Positions 12,411 to 25,500 of a DNA stretch of 64,000 nucleotides are shown piece by piece; within the stretch, counting starts at the first letter, position 1, and the number at the start of each line of letters is the position of its first letter. This DNA comes from Diphasiastrum complanatum (taxonomy: Eukaryota; Streptophyta; Lycopodiopsida; Lycopodiales; Lycopodiaceae). The stretch spans positions 29,126,107 through 29,190,106 of the forward strand of contig CM055094.1 in the NCBI GenBank assembly GCA_029204225.1, given 5' to 3'. The position numbers were made by a program, and so were the translations under genes. The notes below the pieces were generated by a model. That model was not told where the DNA came from, made no database searches, and worked only from the letters and a program-made list of their open reading frames with translations.

Positions 12411-14540
12411 TGGTGCTGTTGCAAGGGATCTACACCAATTTTTCAGTTTGCAACATGTTTGGATGATTGTTAGTTTGCATTAGGCATCGTGTTTTGGCAT
12501 AATCGCCAAAAACCTTCGCTAGAGTCTGTGTCATTCCTACTTACTATTTTTTATAATCAGTGAGTTGTTGGGCAAATACTAAGCTTAGACCTACTTTTGT
12601 CAAAAAAGACTCTTTTTTGTAAAAATAACAGTATTACTCTTGCAACCTTCGTTGACTTCTCTGAGTACTCTATTTATAGTAAATCATCATTTGTGAGTTC
12701 GGCGAAGATTAGATCTATCAGGAACTTATAAAAAGTCAATTTTTACTCTCGCCAAGCTACAAAAAACCCAATTTTTGTCATAAGGAACCTTCGCCAGTTT
12801 TACCACATATTTATCTGTGTCAGATTTATCCACTATAAGGTCGGCGAAGGTTAATTTTACCATATTTGTCAAAAAAACAGCCAGATCAATGATTTGTTAC
12901 CAAAAATAACAGTGAAGAACCTTCGCCGAGTCAACCCTCGCCCAATAAGCCTTCACCTATACTATTTCTAGGAACTGATCTACTAGATCTAGCATCTGTC
13001 AAATTTTTGAGTCATTCTATTATAATTTGATAGTAATCCTGAAAAAAATCTTCATTTTAGTGACGATCGCTTGATCAAGATCTATTTTTCCAAAAATCAA
13101 AAATCTGATTGTTTTCAAGTGATAGAGATTTTACGGATCTGATCTAATTTGAGATAAGATTTTTGTTTGAAAAATCTAGATCCAATCTCATTATTAGATT
13201 GACATAATTTGGGATTATGACTAAAGGAGGACCTATGAACCCACCACCAATTTTTGTTAGAAGGTCTCCTTGTTTAGATATACCAAAATAAAATGGGTTA
13301 TTTGATCTCATCAGATTTCTCCAGATCTTTTTTGAATCATAGTAGGGTTTATGGCGAAGTCTTTCCACAAGGTAAACTTCAATTATTCCATATGGCCTTA
13401 ACTGGAGTTGCTCAAGATTGGTTTTATAACCAAGAAGAATAGAACGGGAAGTGGTTAAAGCCGCTCTCATTACAAGATTTAAGCCCAGAAAATTTATTAA
13501 AGATCCCTTTCTCCTTTTAAGTAAAATTAATATGGTTATGTGGTTTTTAGCAGGTCTACCTAAATGGATTAGACGTGAGCTGAAACGCCATAATGAATAT
13601 GCTACAATACAAAGCGCTATTCGTGAGGAGGATGAAGATTTTGATGACGAACCAATTGTTGGAATGTTGTCTTATATGGCAGGGCAAAACACGACAACTT
13701 CTAGCACCATTGCATCAACAAATATCAATGCAAAACTTGGTCAAAAGCAACAGATGCAGCTGGAAAAGATGCAGTCTCAACTCGATGAAAAGATTCGAGC
13801 CTTGGAAGAATTCCATGGTAAAGCGAACAAAGAACCTGAAAAGTTTGCAAAGACTTTTTCTAGCCGGAAAAATGTCTGGTGTTTAATTTGTGCAGACAAT
13901 CATATTATGAATGAATGTCCAACATTGAAATAACAAATGACGAATACTATTTGTCATCTGTGTAACTCTACGAGACATGAGACAGCCTTTTGCTCGTTTA
14001 ATCCTCCAATTATCTAGCAAAGGTATGCTAAGCTTAAGTATCAAGAATCTACTTATTCAAAAGGTCCTGATGGAAAGCCTTTCAATTTCGCCCTTGGATT
14101 TCCAGAACGACTAGCTCTACCAGCTCCAACCAGACAGAGTACTCCTCCTGCTAATCTAATGGAACCAGAACCTTATCATGGTAATGAGCAATGGAACTAT
14201 AGAAATGATCACGAGAGTGGTCCTTCAGAGCAGTATGCTATCTATGTTGCCTACCATGTTGGTAAGGCATTTGTTAGCAAAGATGTAGTCTTCATGACTT
14301 CAAAATGAAGAAGCATGAGTTTGTTTATAGTTCGAATGTTAAATCATTGTCTACCAATGTCGAAGAGATTCTTGTCTTAAATCCATCCACTGCACATTTT
14401 GAACACTGTTATTCACATTTTGACTCGATCATGAAGAACAACCAATTGTTCAACGATCTAATCAAAATCCTCAGCCTTCCAAACAATAATCGAAGAAGCT
14501 CTTACTATTCAATATGCATTGTCTAACGTGGAATAAACAA
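12411..14540 (+). mobile_element. Gypsy internal region: leader and broken gag with two zinc knuckles
   Basis: The PBS-like TGGTGCTGTTGCAAGG at 12411 resembles the tRNA-Asp type (TGGCGCCGTTGCCGGGG) used by Athila-like Gypsy elements. The leader, 12430-13150, repeats an AACCTTCGCC motif. Gag-like sequence starts near 13320: one frame reads FHMALTGVAQDWFYNQEE, typical of the retrotransposon gag core, then shifts. The frame 13451-13933 continues with WFLAGLPKWIRRELKRHN and a Gln-rich helix, and ends at a knuckle CLICADNHIMNEC. A second knuckle (CHLCNSTRHETAFC) follows after a stop, near 13950-13990. Weak coding-like sequence runs to about 14540. No protease, RT or integrase is present, so the copy is truncated by the next Copia fragment. 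Confidence 0.7.
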
Positions 14541-14544
14541 TTGT

Positions 14545-16065
14545 TCTTCTCAAAAATTGTTAGTGAAGGTAATAAAGTACTTTGCACCAAGCAATGACAA
14601 AATTTGCATTAGGCCACATATATCATAATGAGCAACATTTAGAACATCTTTTGCTACATGCTTATGACTCGATCTAATTGAAATCCTAGTCTGTTTTTTG
14701 ACAATGCAGCTATGGTAGACAGGGAGGTCGATCTTCTTGTCTGGATAATCGAGATCAAGTTCTAAGGACTATATAAACATGTTCGATATAGATGAATGAT
14801 TCAAGTGCAAAAGTAATGCTTTATTGACTAGAGTATTCAAGGCTTGACTTGTATCAGAATAACAAAGAATCAGTGTATATAAGTATCCAAGCCTCTTTCT
14901 GAGTGCAAGGTCGGCATTAATCACATTAAAATTCTATCCTATGACCTAATTTAGTGATTTTGTTTACTAATAATAGATTTGTTGACAATTTAAATACATA
15001 CAAAACATTTGATACTAACTTGAATTGTGGAGTTTCAATCTTATAGTGCCTTTACCTTCGATAGTGTGTGTAATATTGTCACCAAGATGAACGATTTTTT
15101 TTGTATTGTGAGGCCTATAGGACTGGAAATGTTCGCGATGACTGGTCATATGTTGAGTGGCTCCCAAATTCAGAAACCAAGAATTATCGACTTGAGCTTT
15201 TTGATCTCTGATCTTAAATGCTCCTTCATCCATGTTGTGTACTGGGGATTGCAATGTAACTGCAACTATATTTGCCTGTCGATCTGACTGCTTGTTGTTG
15301 GCATTCTTTAATATTCTGCAATCTTGAATCTCATGATTAGTGCATTTGCAATTTCCTTCTGAGATGAAACTTTGAAATAATATCCCTCACATCATATAGT
15401 GCGCTCATGATGTCCCATACTTTTTTTGAAGTTTGAGCTTCAAATACATTGCCAATTTAGGTATCTGATATACTAAGAATGATTAGCGCGAAAGCTTTAT
15501 CATCCTTTGATTTCCATTTGGAGTCAATTGTGTCATCTTCAAGCTTCAATTTGATACTTGTAAAAACATCCCATAGCTCATTGGCAATTAGCAATGATAA
15601 TTGGATCCATTTAGCTTGTCTACAGTGAGACTAGCTTTGCTTTTTCTAGATCTATATGGAAGTCGGTTTGTCAATATTTCGATGACTTAAGAATAAAAAG
15701 TAGTATCCAGTAATGTCAAGACACTAATACCATGCAACACTTTAACTAAAAATCAGTAGAATATGATTCGATACTAGAAATTATTGCTTTGACACCATGT
15801 TGGGTATCAAATAAAAGAGCTCTGATACCATGTTAGGTATAAAATAATAGTGCTCTAATACCATGTTGGGAGAAGGAAAGGATGCGCGATAGAAAAATGG
15901 CTGCATTTTATAGATGCACTATCATGCTCTATGGAATAATCCTTCTCCTAATATATGACTATGCCTATCAAATTTGAACAAAACTATCACGACTATTGTC
16001 ACGTTCGAATTCTAAGTGATTCTACCTTTGAAATCACCAAAATCTGTTAAATTGATTTTGTACAC
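14545..16065 (-). mobile_element. Copia remnant: LTR end, triplicated PBS, gag, protease, integrase start
   Basis: Read on the minus strand, an LTR piece (about 16065 to 15864, ending CCAACA) is followed by a PBS-like TGGTATTAGAGC at 15863-15852 and two more copies 33-34 bp apart. Gag-like sequence lies at about 15640-15370 (AFALIILSISDTYIGN, KKVWDIMSALYDVRDI). The protease region at 15254-15015 reads SWFLNLGATQHMTSHREHF, where the expected D-S/T-G is N-L-G. The beginning of integrase (ICGLMQILSLLGAKYF) is at about 14640-14550. The same LTR family recurs at 28640-28839. Frames are broken throughout. Confidence 0.8.
15788..15870 (-). repeat. Three tandem PBS-like units
   Basis: The string ATACCATGTT (or ACACCATGTT) preceded by GCTCT occurs at 15792, 15826 and 15859, about 33-34 bp apart. 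On the minus strand these are three degenerate TGGTATCAGAGC sites. Only the unit at 15852-15863 touches the LTR end. Confidence 0.85.
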
Positions 16066-17128
16066 AAACATAATAGAATAAACATTGTTGTATCAAAGTA
16101 TTCAATAGTTTAGACAAATCTATAAGAGAATGTAATCATATTACAAATAGAACAGAGAAGCATTTGATCATTCTGACATAATATTGAAGGCGATAAAATT
16201 GTATGATCTATTCAATAAGTAGCATGTACAAATCAGAAGAATCGTGACTACAAAACTATAGTGGATGCAACCACATACTCAAAACTATCTCTGAGTATCT
16301 GATTGATTCTGTCTGACATTTCCACTAATAAGTAATAAGCATTTCTAGAATGTGCTATAATAATCTCCAGGATCAACATGCAAAAGAGAAAGAACTAATA
16401 CAGATTTTATGAGTGGATGTTTGGTGCATAATTTTCTATTCCAAAATAAAACCTTAATTTATCACACATTGAGTGAATTTTTTAGATGTTGAAATTCATA
16501 AATTTAACAAAGTTAGGCAAATAAAATTTCATATATTTACTATGATTTTTATATAGTGGTAAATAATCAAAATCTAGCAAATTACTGTAAAAAGTATTGT
16601 ACTCATATCAATGTTGGATGATAGAATTTTGGGAACTGACTACCACTACCAAATATCAAAATATAATCCCCCCCCCCCCAAAAAAAAAAAAATCCACTCG
16701 ATTGTTGGAAGAGTGAATTTTTGGAACCTTGCGCTCATTGTTCACTTGACACTGCTTGTGATGCATAGGGTACACATTGTACATATTGAAATTAGTTGAA
16801 TTAGATAACATTGGCAATATTATGTTAAAGCTATAAAAAATCTAAAAGTTTAGATTGTAGAGGTATTGGAGACTTTTAGACGAGCTCACTTTCAACTCAA
16901 AAAAGTCATGCAATTTTCCAAGCATCGATTGTTGACTAAAGACCTTAAGTTCATGAGTTCCAAAATAGTGAAGAAAAATTACATCTTCGTAATACCGAGA
17001 CATACAACCTTGAAATACCTAAAAAGTGAGATGAACATCTTTGCCAAGGCCAAAAATTCCAAATGTCATTTTGTTAAAAAGAAAATAGAAAAAGGGTGTA
17101 AGAAGTTAGAATTAAAGTAGAATCACTG
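16066..17128. other. AT-rich stretch with a C12A13 homopolymer pair
   Basis: No gene is recognised. Positions 16668-16679 are all C and 16680-16692 all A. Short plus frames at 16611 and 16866 are low-complexity and unsupported. The outer part of the Copia LTR from the previous element may extend into the left side. Confidence 0.5.
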
Positions 17129-19904
17129 TGCTACTGTACTGTGGGTCCTATCAGTTGATAAGGATCAGTTGGCCTCGCCACGAGGCAAGTCGACGGGACA
17201 CGTGTCTCGCCAACGGCAACCTGGGTCATGCATGGGTTTTCTGAGTGAACAACTATATGTACAGTGTAATTTCATTTTGAGAAATACAGTTGCTATGTGA
17301 GCTTGTTGTGGAGAGTGTTTTCTGTCTGTGTTACTGTGTAGCATGACCTGTGTTCCTGTTCAAAGCAAATTCTAAGTTGGTATCAGAGCCGTACAGGGAG
17401 TGTACATAGTACAGCATCGCCGTTGAAGAGAGCTTCGGGAGAACTGTCTTCTGAGAGTTCGGGGTTTACGGCAGGTTGAAGACGGAAGGAGAAACACTGG
17501 TGCAGAGAGTTTAGCACACAGAAGCTTGGTGAGCTTGAGACTGTGTGAGGATTTAGAGACAAGGGTTGTCGGCTGAATCAGAACCTCAGCAAACGAAATT
17601 TTGAAATTCTGAAGCAGGCCATTTGGTGTTTGCAGTCAGTGTGCATTCAATCGGACACCGTTTGACAAAATGATTGAAGCATTAGCTTTCCAGTGGTAGG
17701 GCAACCTCAGAGTAGTTGATTTGGCCAGCCAGAGAGTTGTGAAAAGCAAGCCAAGATCAAATTTGTGAGAAAAACCCTGGCCTAGGGTTTGGAAGCAGAA
17801 AAGCGAAGTTTTCTCTCTATACTGATCTGTTTTTGAAGCTGTAAAAGCCTTTAGGAGGGCACCCTGACAGTGTGAACCAAATCAAATGAGGCTGTGGACA
17901 GCCGCGACCCAGAGAGAGAGATATGGTTGAGGATTCTTGAGGGAGGCCATAGCTGGGAAGAGAGAGCAAGTAGATGGCCGCGAACAGGGAGGTCGCGGAT
18001 TGATCGCGCGACATGAAGGTAAGTGGCGACTCCGTGTATAGAAGTGTGTTGCAGCTCAAGGGATGTGGTTCAATGCCCAAAAGAAATCTAGATCGTTGGA
18101 TCTCGATAGAAGATAATCAATGGAAGAGATGAGCTTCCTATGGGCCGTTGGATTGCTATAAGCCATTAGATGTTGTTGAAGAGGGCCCTGAAGAAGTGAA
18201 GTGCATGTTGACCTTCAACTTCATTAAAAAATTTCATACTGAAATTGGAGTTGGGTCCCTTCACAAGTGAGGAGTGAAGTTTCTTCAAGGTGAAGAAATA
18301 GTTCAAAAACAAAGAAAATCCCTTCCTTTGCCCGTTTTGACCCAAACGAAAGGCTATAACCTCCAAACGAAGAGCACCCAGACTGTACCTACAAGTACGA
18401 TATAGCAAATAGAGTGATTGTAGTGGAGAAAGTGTTCGGAGTGCGCCAAAAGTGATTTCACCATTCCACTGGTCACATTGTTGGGAGTTGACGACTGAGT
18501 GCATTTCGGAAGGCGATGCTGATTTGGCTTTTAAATTGGTGGAAAAGTGACAAATGGCCTGGTAAGGAAAAAAGTGCGGGTCATTACTTTCAACTTCTGA
18601 CATCACTGTTGGCCTCGACATACTGTTTTTAGCCTACGGCAGAAGTTTCAAGCAGTTCTGCGATGGCAAACATGGGAGAGTCCATTTTGAGTGAAAGTAG
18701 CAAATTGGACGGGATTTCCAACTATGCAGTGTGGAAATTCAAAATGAAAAACATACTGATGGAGAAAGACATGTGGGAAGTCATCACAGGTGATGAGAGA
18801 AGGCCGTCGAATGAAGCGGATATCAAAGTGTTCGACAAAAAGATGAGGAAAGCTTTGATCTTCATTAACTTGTCAATGAAGGATCATATCATTACCCACA
18901 TTTGTGATGCTGTTACACCCAGACAGGCATGGGATGTGCTAAAGGAGCAGTTCGAGATGTCAAATCCGTCAAGAATCATGTTTCTGAAGTCAAAGCTGAA
19001 TAGTGCCCGAATGGAACAAGGAGAGCACATTCAGACATACATGATCAGAATCAAGACAATAAGGGATGAACTACATTCTATTGGTGAGCGCATATGTGAT
19101 GTGGAGCTGGTGCACAACGCATCATGTGGCATTGCAGAACCCTATCAGATGTTTGTGAGTGTAATAGCATCAAGAGAAAGATTGCCAACCTTGGATGAGC
19201 TCACAGGAATCTTGATGTAGGAAGAGAAATGGTGAAAGCTAGACGTCAAAATACTGATGATCAGGCACTTGCAACACGCCAAAAACAAGGCAAGGGCATG
19301 GGCAAGAAGCAGTCTAAACAGCAATTTGCCGAGACTCAAGAGGATGAGGGATCTTTGAGTAAGACCAAGAAGAAAGGCAAGTGCTTCCATTGTGGTAAAA
19401 AGGCCATTGGAAGAGAAGGAGAAACCAAAGCAAGCAGGTAACCTTGTCGATGAGGGTGAGATTGAAGACTCTAGTATCTTCATATCTGCATTGTCATCTA
19501 ATCAAGATGATCAAGCATGGTATATTGACTTGGGAGCCACAAGACACATGACAGGTAACAAGAATTGGTTTAGTAGCTTGAAAGTGTTGGATAATGGAAC
19601 GTCCGTTTCACAAGCAAATGGTGAGGTGTGCAAGATCAAGGGGATAGGCACTGTTTCAATATAACTACTTGATGGCAAAAGCAGGATGATCAGGGAGGTA
19701 CTTTACATACCAGGTTTGAAGAAAAATCTACTTTCTGTTGGAGTCATTACTGATCAAAAGTTGAAAGTAGAATTTGCCCATGATAGTTGCTTTGTGAAGG
19801 ATGTGAACCAAAAGTTCAAACTTGTTGCGGATGGAGTAAGGGAGCCCAATACAAAGTTGTACAGGTTGAATGCAACAATCAAGGGGCAACATGGACGCTC
19901 TTGA
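17129..19904 (+). mobile_element. Copia element truncated after protease, with a long leader
   Basis: A short LTR-like segment (about 17129-17375) ends next to the PBS TGGTATCAGAGCC at 17378-17390. A leader of about 1.27 kb precedes gag at 18663-19220. The zinc-knuckle frame (19229-19441) is shifted and its CCHC box is incomplete (CFHCGKKAIGREGE). The protease frame (19392-19664) reads WYIDLGATRHMTG, with D-L-G in place of D-S-G. A pre-integrase piece (19686-19904, LYIPGLKKNLLSVGVI) closes the coding part. No integrase, RT or 3' LTR is found. Confidence 0.8.
18663..19220 (+). CDS. gag: Copia gag (UBN2 family), 185 codons
   Basis: The frame starts at an ATG and runs 185 codons with the order typical of Copia gag: an N-terminal substrate-like motif (KLDGISNYAVWKFKMKNIL), DMWEVI, then RQAWDVLKEQFEMSN and LKSKLNSARMEQGEHIQTYM. 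Gag forms the virus-like particle that packages element RNA in the cytoplasm. The frame ends at a TAG where related proteins continue toward the zinc knuckle. The next block is in another frame, so the polyprotein is broken here. Confidence 0.85.
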   Translation: MANMGESILSESSKLDGISNYAVWKFKMKNILMEKDMWEVITGDERRPSNEADIKVFDKKMRKALIFINLSMKDHIITHICDAVTPRQAWDVLKEQFEMSNPSRIMFLKSKLNSARMEQGEHIQTYMIRIKTIRDELHSIGERICDVELVHNASCGIAEPYQMFVSVIASRERLPTLDELTGILM

Positions 19905-20167
19905 GCCTTCTTTATCATAATGAGCATGTACAATGTTGATTTTTTGCAATTTTTTACACTTATATAATATGATGATTTTGATGGTTTTTAGTTATTTTAT
20001 TGCGATCTTTGTATAATGATTAAGTGCTTCATTTTTTGTAAAATTATCTATAATATTTTTTAAAAATAAAATGTCATGAGCATCCACACATAAAAAATTT
20101 GTATGTTGCTTTCTTTGTCTCATGATGTCCCAAAGTCGGTGGTTTTTCAAGTACAAAGGCTTGATGC

Positions 20168-20170
<3 letters not shown>
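19905..20170. other. AT-rich sequence after the truncated Copia
   Basis: Nothing recognised. There is no copy of the 17129 LTR here. Confidence 0.5.
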
Positions 20171-20238
<68 letters not shown>

Positions 20239-20254
20239 TTATTTATTTATTTAT
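20171..20254. repeat. (AT)n(TTTA)n microsatellite
   Basis: An AT run of more than 60 bases is followed by about five TTTA units. Confidence 0.97.
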
Positions 20255-21097
<843 letters not shown>

Positions 21098-21106
21098 CAA
21101 GCCATC

Positions 21107-21843
21107 TGTGAAGAATTGAAAAAGATTATCTATGTTAGATATAGGGGTCTTATGTTTTCTACATCGAGCATCTAGGTGTATGATGTTGATAGGAATAAAA
21201 TTGGCATAGATGGCAAATTATGCATTTCCACTTGTAATGCCACTATTGAGCCAAAAATAGAGTAAGAGACTAAACACGTGCCAATTAGAGTGTAGACAAG
21301 TGTAAAGCTTTTGTTTGATAAATTCCAAGAGGTCCAATAGGATTTAGAGGTGGAATCTTGTGAGGTCTAATAGGAAATTGAGGTGTGCTTGAATATAGTC
21401 CAATAGAATTAAGAGGTGCATGGATCAATGGTCCAATAGGATCAAGAGGTGAAAAAGTATGGTCCAATCATAGTTAAGCATAGTGGTAGCTCGTGGATCT
21501 ACTAGTATCATTGTACTCCTCATTTTGGATCTAATGATTTGGTGATTTTATGGATTTTGTGAGTTATTGAGTTTCTAGCTTTCTCTCTCTACCCGAGAGC
21601 TCATGATGGTTTTTCTCTCTTTACCCGAGGAGAGCAACTTGTTTTTACTTAGATTACTTTTTGAATACTTCCCACACGTGTGAGTGGGAGTTGGAAGTGA
21701 TTGAATGCATGTAGTAGTGTGTTTTTGCCATAGAATCAAAGATAGATCTTGAATCTCAATCTAGTCTTGATCTTGGTGCATCTACACACCTTAGGAGATC
21801 ACAAGTACATGTAGTGGACAATCCACATGTGTGAAATTCAACA
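21107..21843 (+). repeat. 5' LTR of the main Copia element
   Basis: The segment begins TGTGAAGAATTG and ends TTCAACA directly at the PBS (TGGTATTAGAGCC, 21844-21856). Its first 450 bases recur at 26575-27024 with about a dozen differences by eye, so roughly 97 per cent identity. Confidence 0.92.
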
Positions 21844-21856
21844 TGGTATTAGAGCC
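21844..21856 (+). other. PBS of the main Copia element
   Basis: TGGTATTAGAGCC differs by one base (C to T) from the standard initiator-Met tRNA site and abuts the LTR end. Confidence 0.85.
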
Positions 21857-22572
21857 AACCTAAGGTTACCATGCATTTTGATCCATCTAAGTGAAATTTT
21901 TTCATCAATCTTGAGCTAGAAATTGTCAAGGCCCATTTTCCTAGCTATCTTGTTCAATCTTGGATCAAAAGAGATCAAAAGGACATTGATTGAGTCTGAC
22001 CTGGTACTGTACGGAATCAGGTTCTCAGACACGTGTGAGGAACATCCAATTTCAGTTTGGAAGTTCTCTCTCATGCTTGATCCATTTATCTTGCTTGATA
22101 GCTTGTTTTGAAGCTTTTTTTGTCTAGTTTCTGATGCAATCAGTTTCATTCCATTTGGTTGTGCCAATCAAAAGTTATAAGCTTTTGAAGAGGGTTAGGT
22201 AGGGCACCTAGACCTGGGTGGACACATTTGGTTTGGTCAAGAGATTGCTTGTTTGATCCAAAATCACTATGTGATCTAGGCACTGTTTTGAGATCTTAGC
22301 CATTTTGTTTCATGCAATATCATTGTATTTGAGTCAAATTTGGTTTCTTAGTGTATTTCACATGTGCTAAGAGTGTTTGATCCTAACTTTGCCTATACTC
22401 CATCATTTGATGTGAAATAGATCTTGTTTTAGATAGATTTGTGTAGCTAGTGAGAATCAATTCACAAATAGTTGCAAGATCTTTCATAGGAAGAGATTGT
22501 ACTCTATTATTGGATCTATTGAGAGTGTGTAGCAACATTTATTGTTCATCATTTGAGTTTTCTTCACTTCAA

Positions 22573-25500
22573 ATGTCTTCAATGGGTTCATCCTTGTTGG
22601 AACCAAGTGAAAGATTGACCACTTCAAATTATTCAATTTGGAAAATGAGGATGGAGTCCATCTTGATCCTTCAAGATGTGATGGACATAGTTCTTGGCCT
22701 TGAAGAAGAACCACAAGTTCTTGAAGAGGTTCAAAAATACAAAAAGAGAGCTAGGATGGCTCTTCACTACATTAAGATGAATGTCTCTAATGAGATATTG
22801 AGGGAGATAGGTACTTGTACAACAACCAAAGAAGCTTGGGATTGTCTCAAGACTATCTATGAGGCTAAGAATACCTCTAGGCTTCTCACTCTTAGGAATC
22901 AAATCTTTCAAAGTAGCCAAAAGAGTGATGAGAGTGCATCTAGTTATGTTTTGAGAGTAAAAGATATTCATAGAGAACTTGCTTGTATTGGTGATTCCAT
23001 CAATCAAAATGAGCTAGTTCAAGTCATTCTCAATGGCTTGAGAAGTGAATTTGATAACCTTGTCCAATCCTATGCCATTAAGGAGGAGCTACCAAGTTTG
23101 GAGGCTCTCCAAAGTGTGCTAATTTTGGAAGAATCAAGACAAGAGTACAAGCTCTTGAGGATGGACAAGCTTACTCTCACTCATAATGATGGCAAAGCTC
23201 TCTTTGCCAAGGATAAGCACAAAGGGAGGAGCAAGAACCAACATCAACAATCCTCAAGCAAGGACAAAGTCAAATCCAAAGACAAAGATGAGGAGGAAGA
23301 TGATTCCTCTAATGCTTCATCATTTAAGCTCAAGAAAAAAAGGATCAAGTGCTTTTATTGTGGCAAGAAAGGTCATTATGCCACCAATTGCTTCAAGAAG
23401 AAGAATCAACTCAAGCAAGCCAACATTACCAATGAGAAGGAAGACACTATTGCAAGTGATGGAGAGGGATCTCTTATGGTCTCTAGTTTCTCATCTACTC
23501 CTTTCAAGAAGGACGGCCTATGGTATATTGATAGTGGAGCCTCTTCACATGTGTGTAGCTCCAAGGACTCTCTCTCTTCTATTGCACCTTATGATGGAGT
23601 CAAGAAATCAATATACACTGCAAATGATTTTGAATGTCCTATTGAAGGCATAGGGAACATTCCCTTGAAGCTTGCATCCTCTAAAGTTCTTTCTCTCTCT
23701 AAAGTTCTTTATGTACCTAAGCTTACCAAGAATCTTATTAGTGTTGGCCAATTGCTTGATAATGGCCTTGATGTAAAATTCAATGTTGATACTTGCACTA
23801 TCAAGAAGAATGATGAGATACTTGCATTAGGATCTAGATTTGGTGGCATCTATAAACTAGATCCAAATGAGTATGTGAATGCTTGTAATGTTGCTCTTGT
23901 GAACAAGCTCTCTATGGAGGAATTATGGCATAAGAGGTTGGGACATCCCAACTACAGATCCATGCTCTCTATGATCAAAGAAGCCAAAACTATTGGCTTG
24001 CCAAAGTCACTCTCCAAGAAGATCAAGCCTTGTGAGGCTTGTGCTATTGCTAAATCTCACAAAAAGCCATTTACAAGATCTTCTATCAAAAGCAAGCATC
24101 CTTTGGAGTTAATCCACTCGGATGTGCATTTCTCATCAACTACAAGCAAGGGAGGAGCCACTTGTTTTGTTACTTTCATTGATGATTACACAAGATTCAC
24201 TTGGATATATCTTCTTGCTTCTAAATCTATGGTGTTTGATCATTTCCTTATTTTCAAAGCTTATGTAGAGAAGCAATTCTCATTCAAGATTAAAGCTCTT
24301 AGAAGTGATGGAGGTGGTGAATATATCTCCAATAAATCTCAAGATTTTTGTGACCTTGAAGGCATTAAAAGAGAGTTTTCTTGTGCCTACTCTCCATCTC
24401 AAAATGGAGTGGCCGAGAGAAAGAATAGATCTCTATGTGAATGTGCAAAATCAATGAGAATTGAGGCATCTTTGCCGAAAGATTTTTGGGGAGAAGCCAT
24501 TAATTGTGCAAATTATCTTTGCAATAGGCTCCCACATATAGCTCTTGAAGGAAAGTCACCATATGAAATCTTATTTTTGAAGAAGCCTAAGGTTGATCAC
24601 CTTAGAGTTTTTGGATGCTTATGCTTTGTCCATATTCCCTTGGAAACAAGGAAGAAGGAAGATCCTAGTGCATGCAAAGGGATCATGTTTGGATACTCAT
24701 CCACCAAGAAGGCCTATAGAGTCTTTATACTCTCTACTTCTCAAGTTATTGAAAGTAGAGATGTTGTCTTTCATGAAGATCAACACTCATCTTTTGAAGA
24801 GGCCGAGATCAAGAAATCTATGGATGCATCATCAATTATTGATTTTGAAGACAATCATGATGTGATGGGGTCGAGATTTGAAGAAGACTCTCCTCGGATT
24901 TTCTCACCAAGAAGATCCATGAGAGATAGATCCGAGCCTAAGAGGCTCTCATATGTTGACAAAGGCAAACAAGTGGATCTTGATTCCACTAATTATGTTT
25001 TTTATGTCTCTCATGAAGAGCCAAAGAATGTACAAGAGGCACTCAATACCAAGTAGTGGTATGATGCCATGAAGCAAGAGTATGATGCATTAATCACCAA
25101 CAATACTTGGGAGCTTGTAGATCCTCCATCCAACAAGCATGTGATTGTTTGCAAGTGGGTATTTCGGATCAAGTTCAATCATGATGGCACCATCAACAAG
25201 CATAAAGCAAGACTACGTGCCAAAGGATTTGCTCAAATCCATGGTCTTGATTATGAGGAGACCTTTGCACCCGTTGCAAAGATGGTGACAATAAGAATTC
25301 TTATTTCTCTTGCTTGTTTTTTCAAGTGGAAGGTGTTCCAATTAGATGTATCCAATGCTTTTCTAAATGGTTATCTGGAGGAGGAGAGCTATATGGAACA
25401 ACCTCAAGGATTCATGAAGGATGAGTCCAAAGTGTGCTTGCTCTTCAAAAGTCTTTATGGACTCAAGCAAGCACCAAGATCATGGTATTCAAGACTTAAT

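Noticed and set aside
13144-13470. 108-codon minus frame containing GPPLV, similar in words to the end of the 54.4 kb ORF
   Set aside because: It lies antisense to the plus-strand Gypsy gag; the short word match is too small to support a shared protein.
18166-18621. 151-codon minus frame in the Copia leader
   Set aside because: It has no motif and lies between PBS and gag of a plus-strand element.
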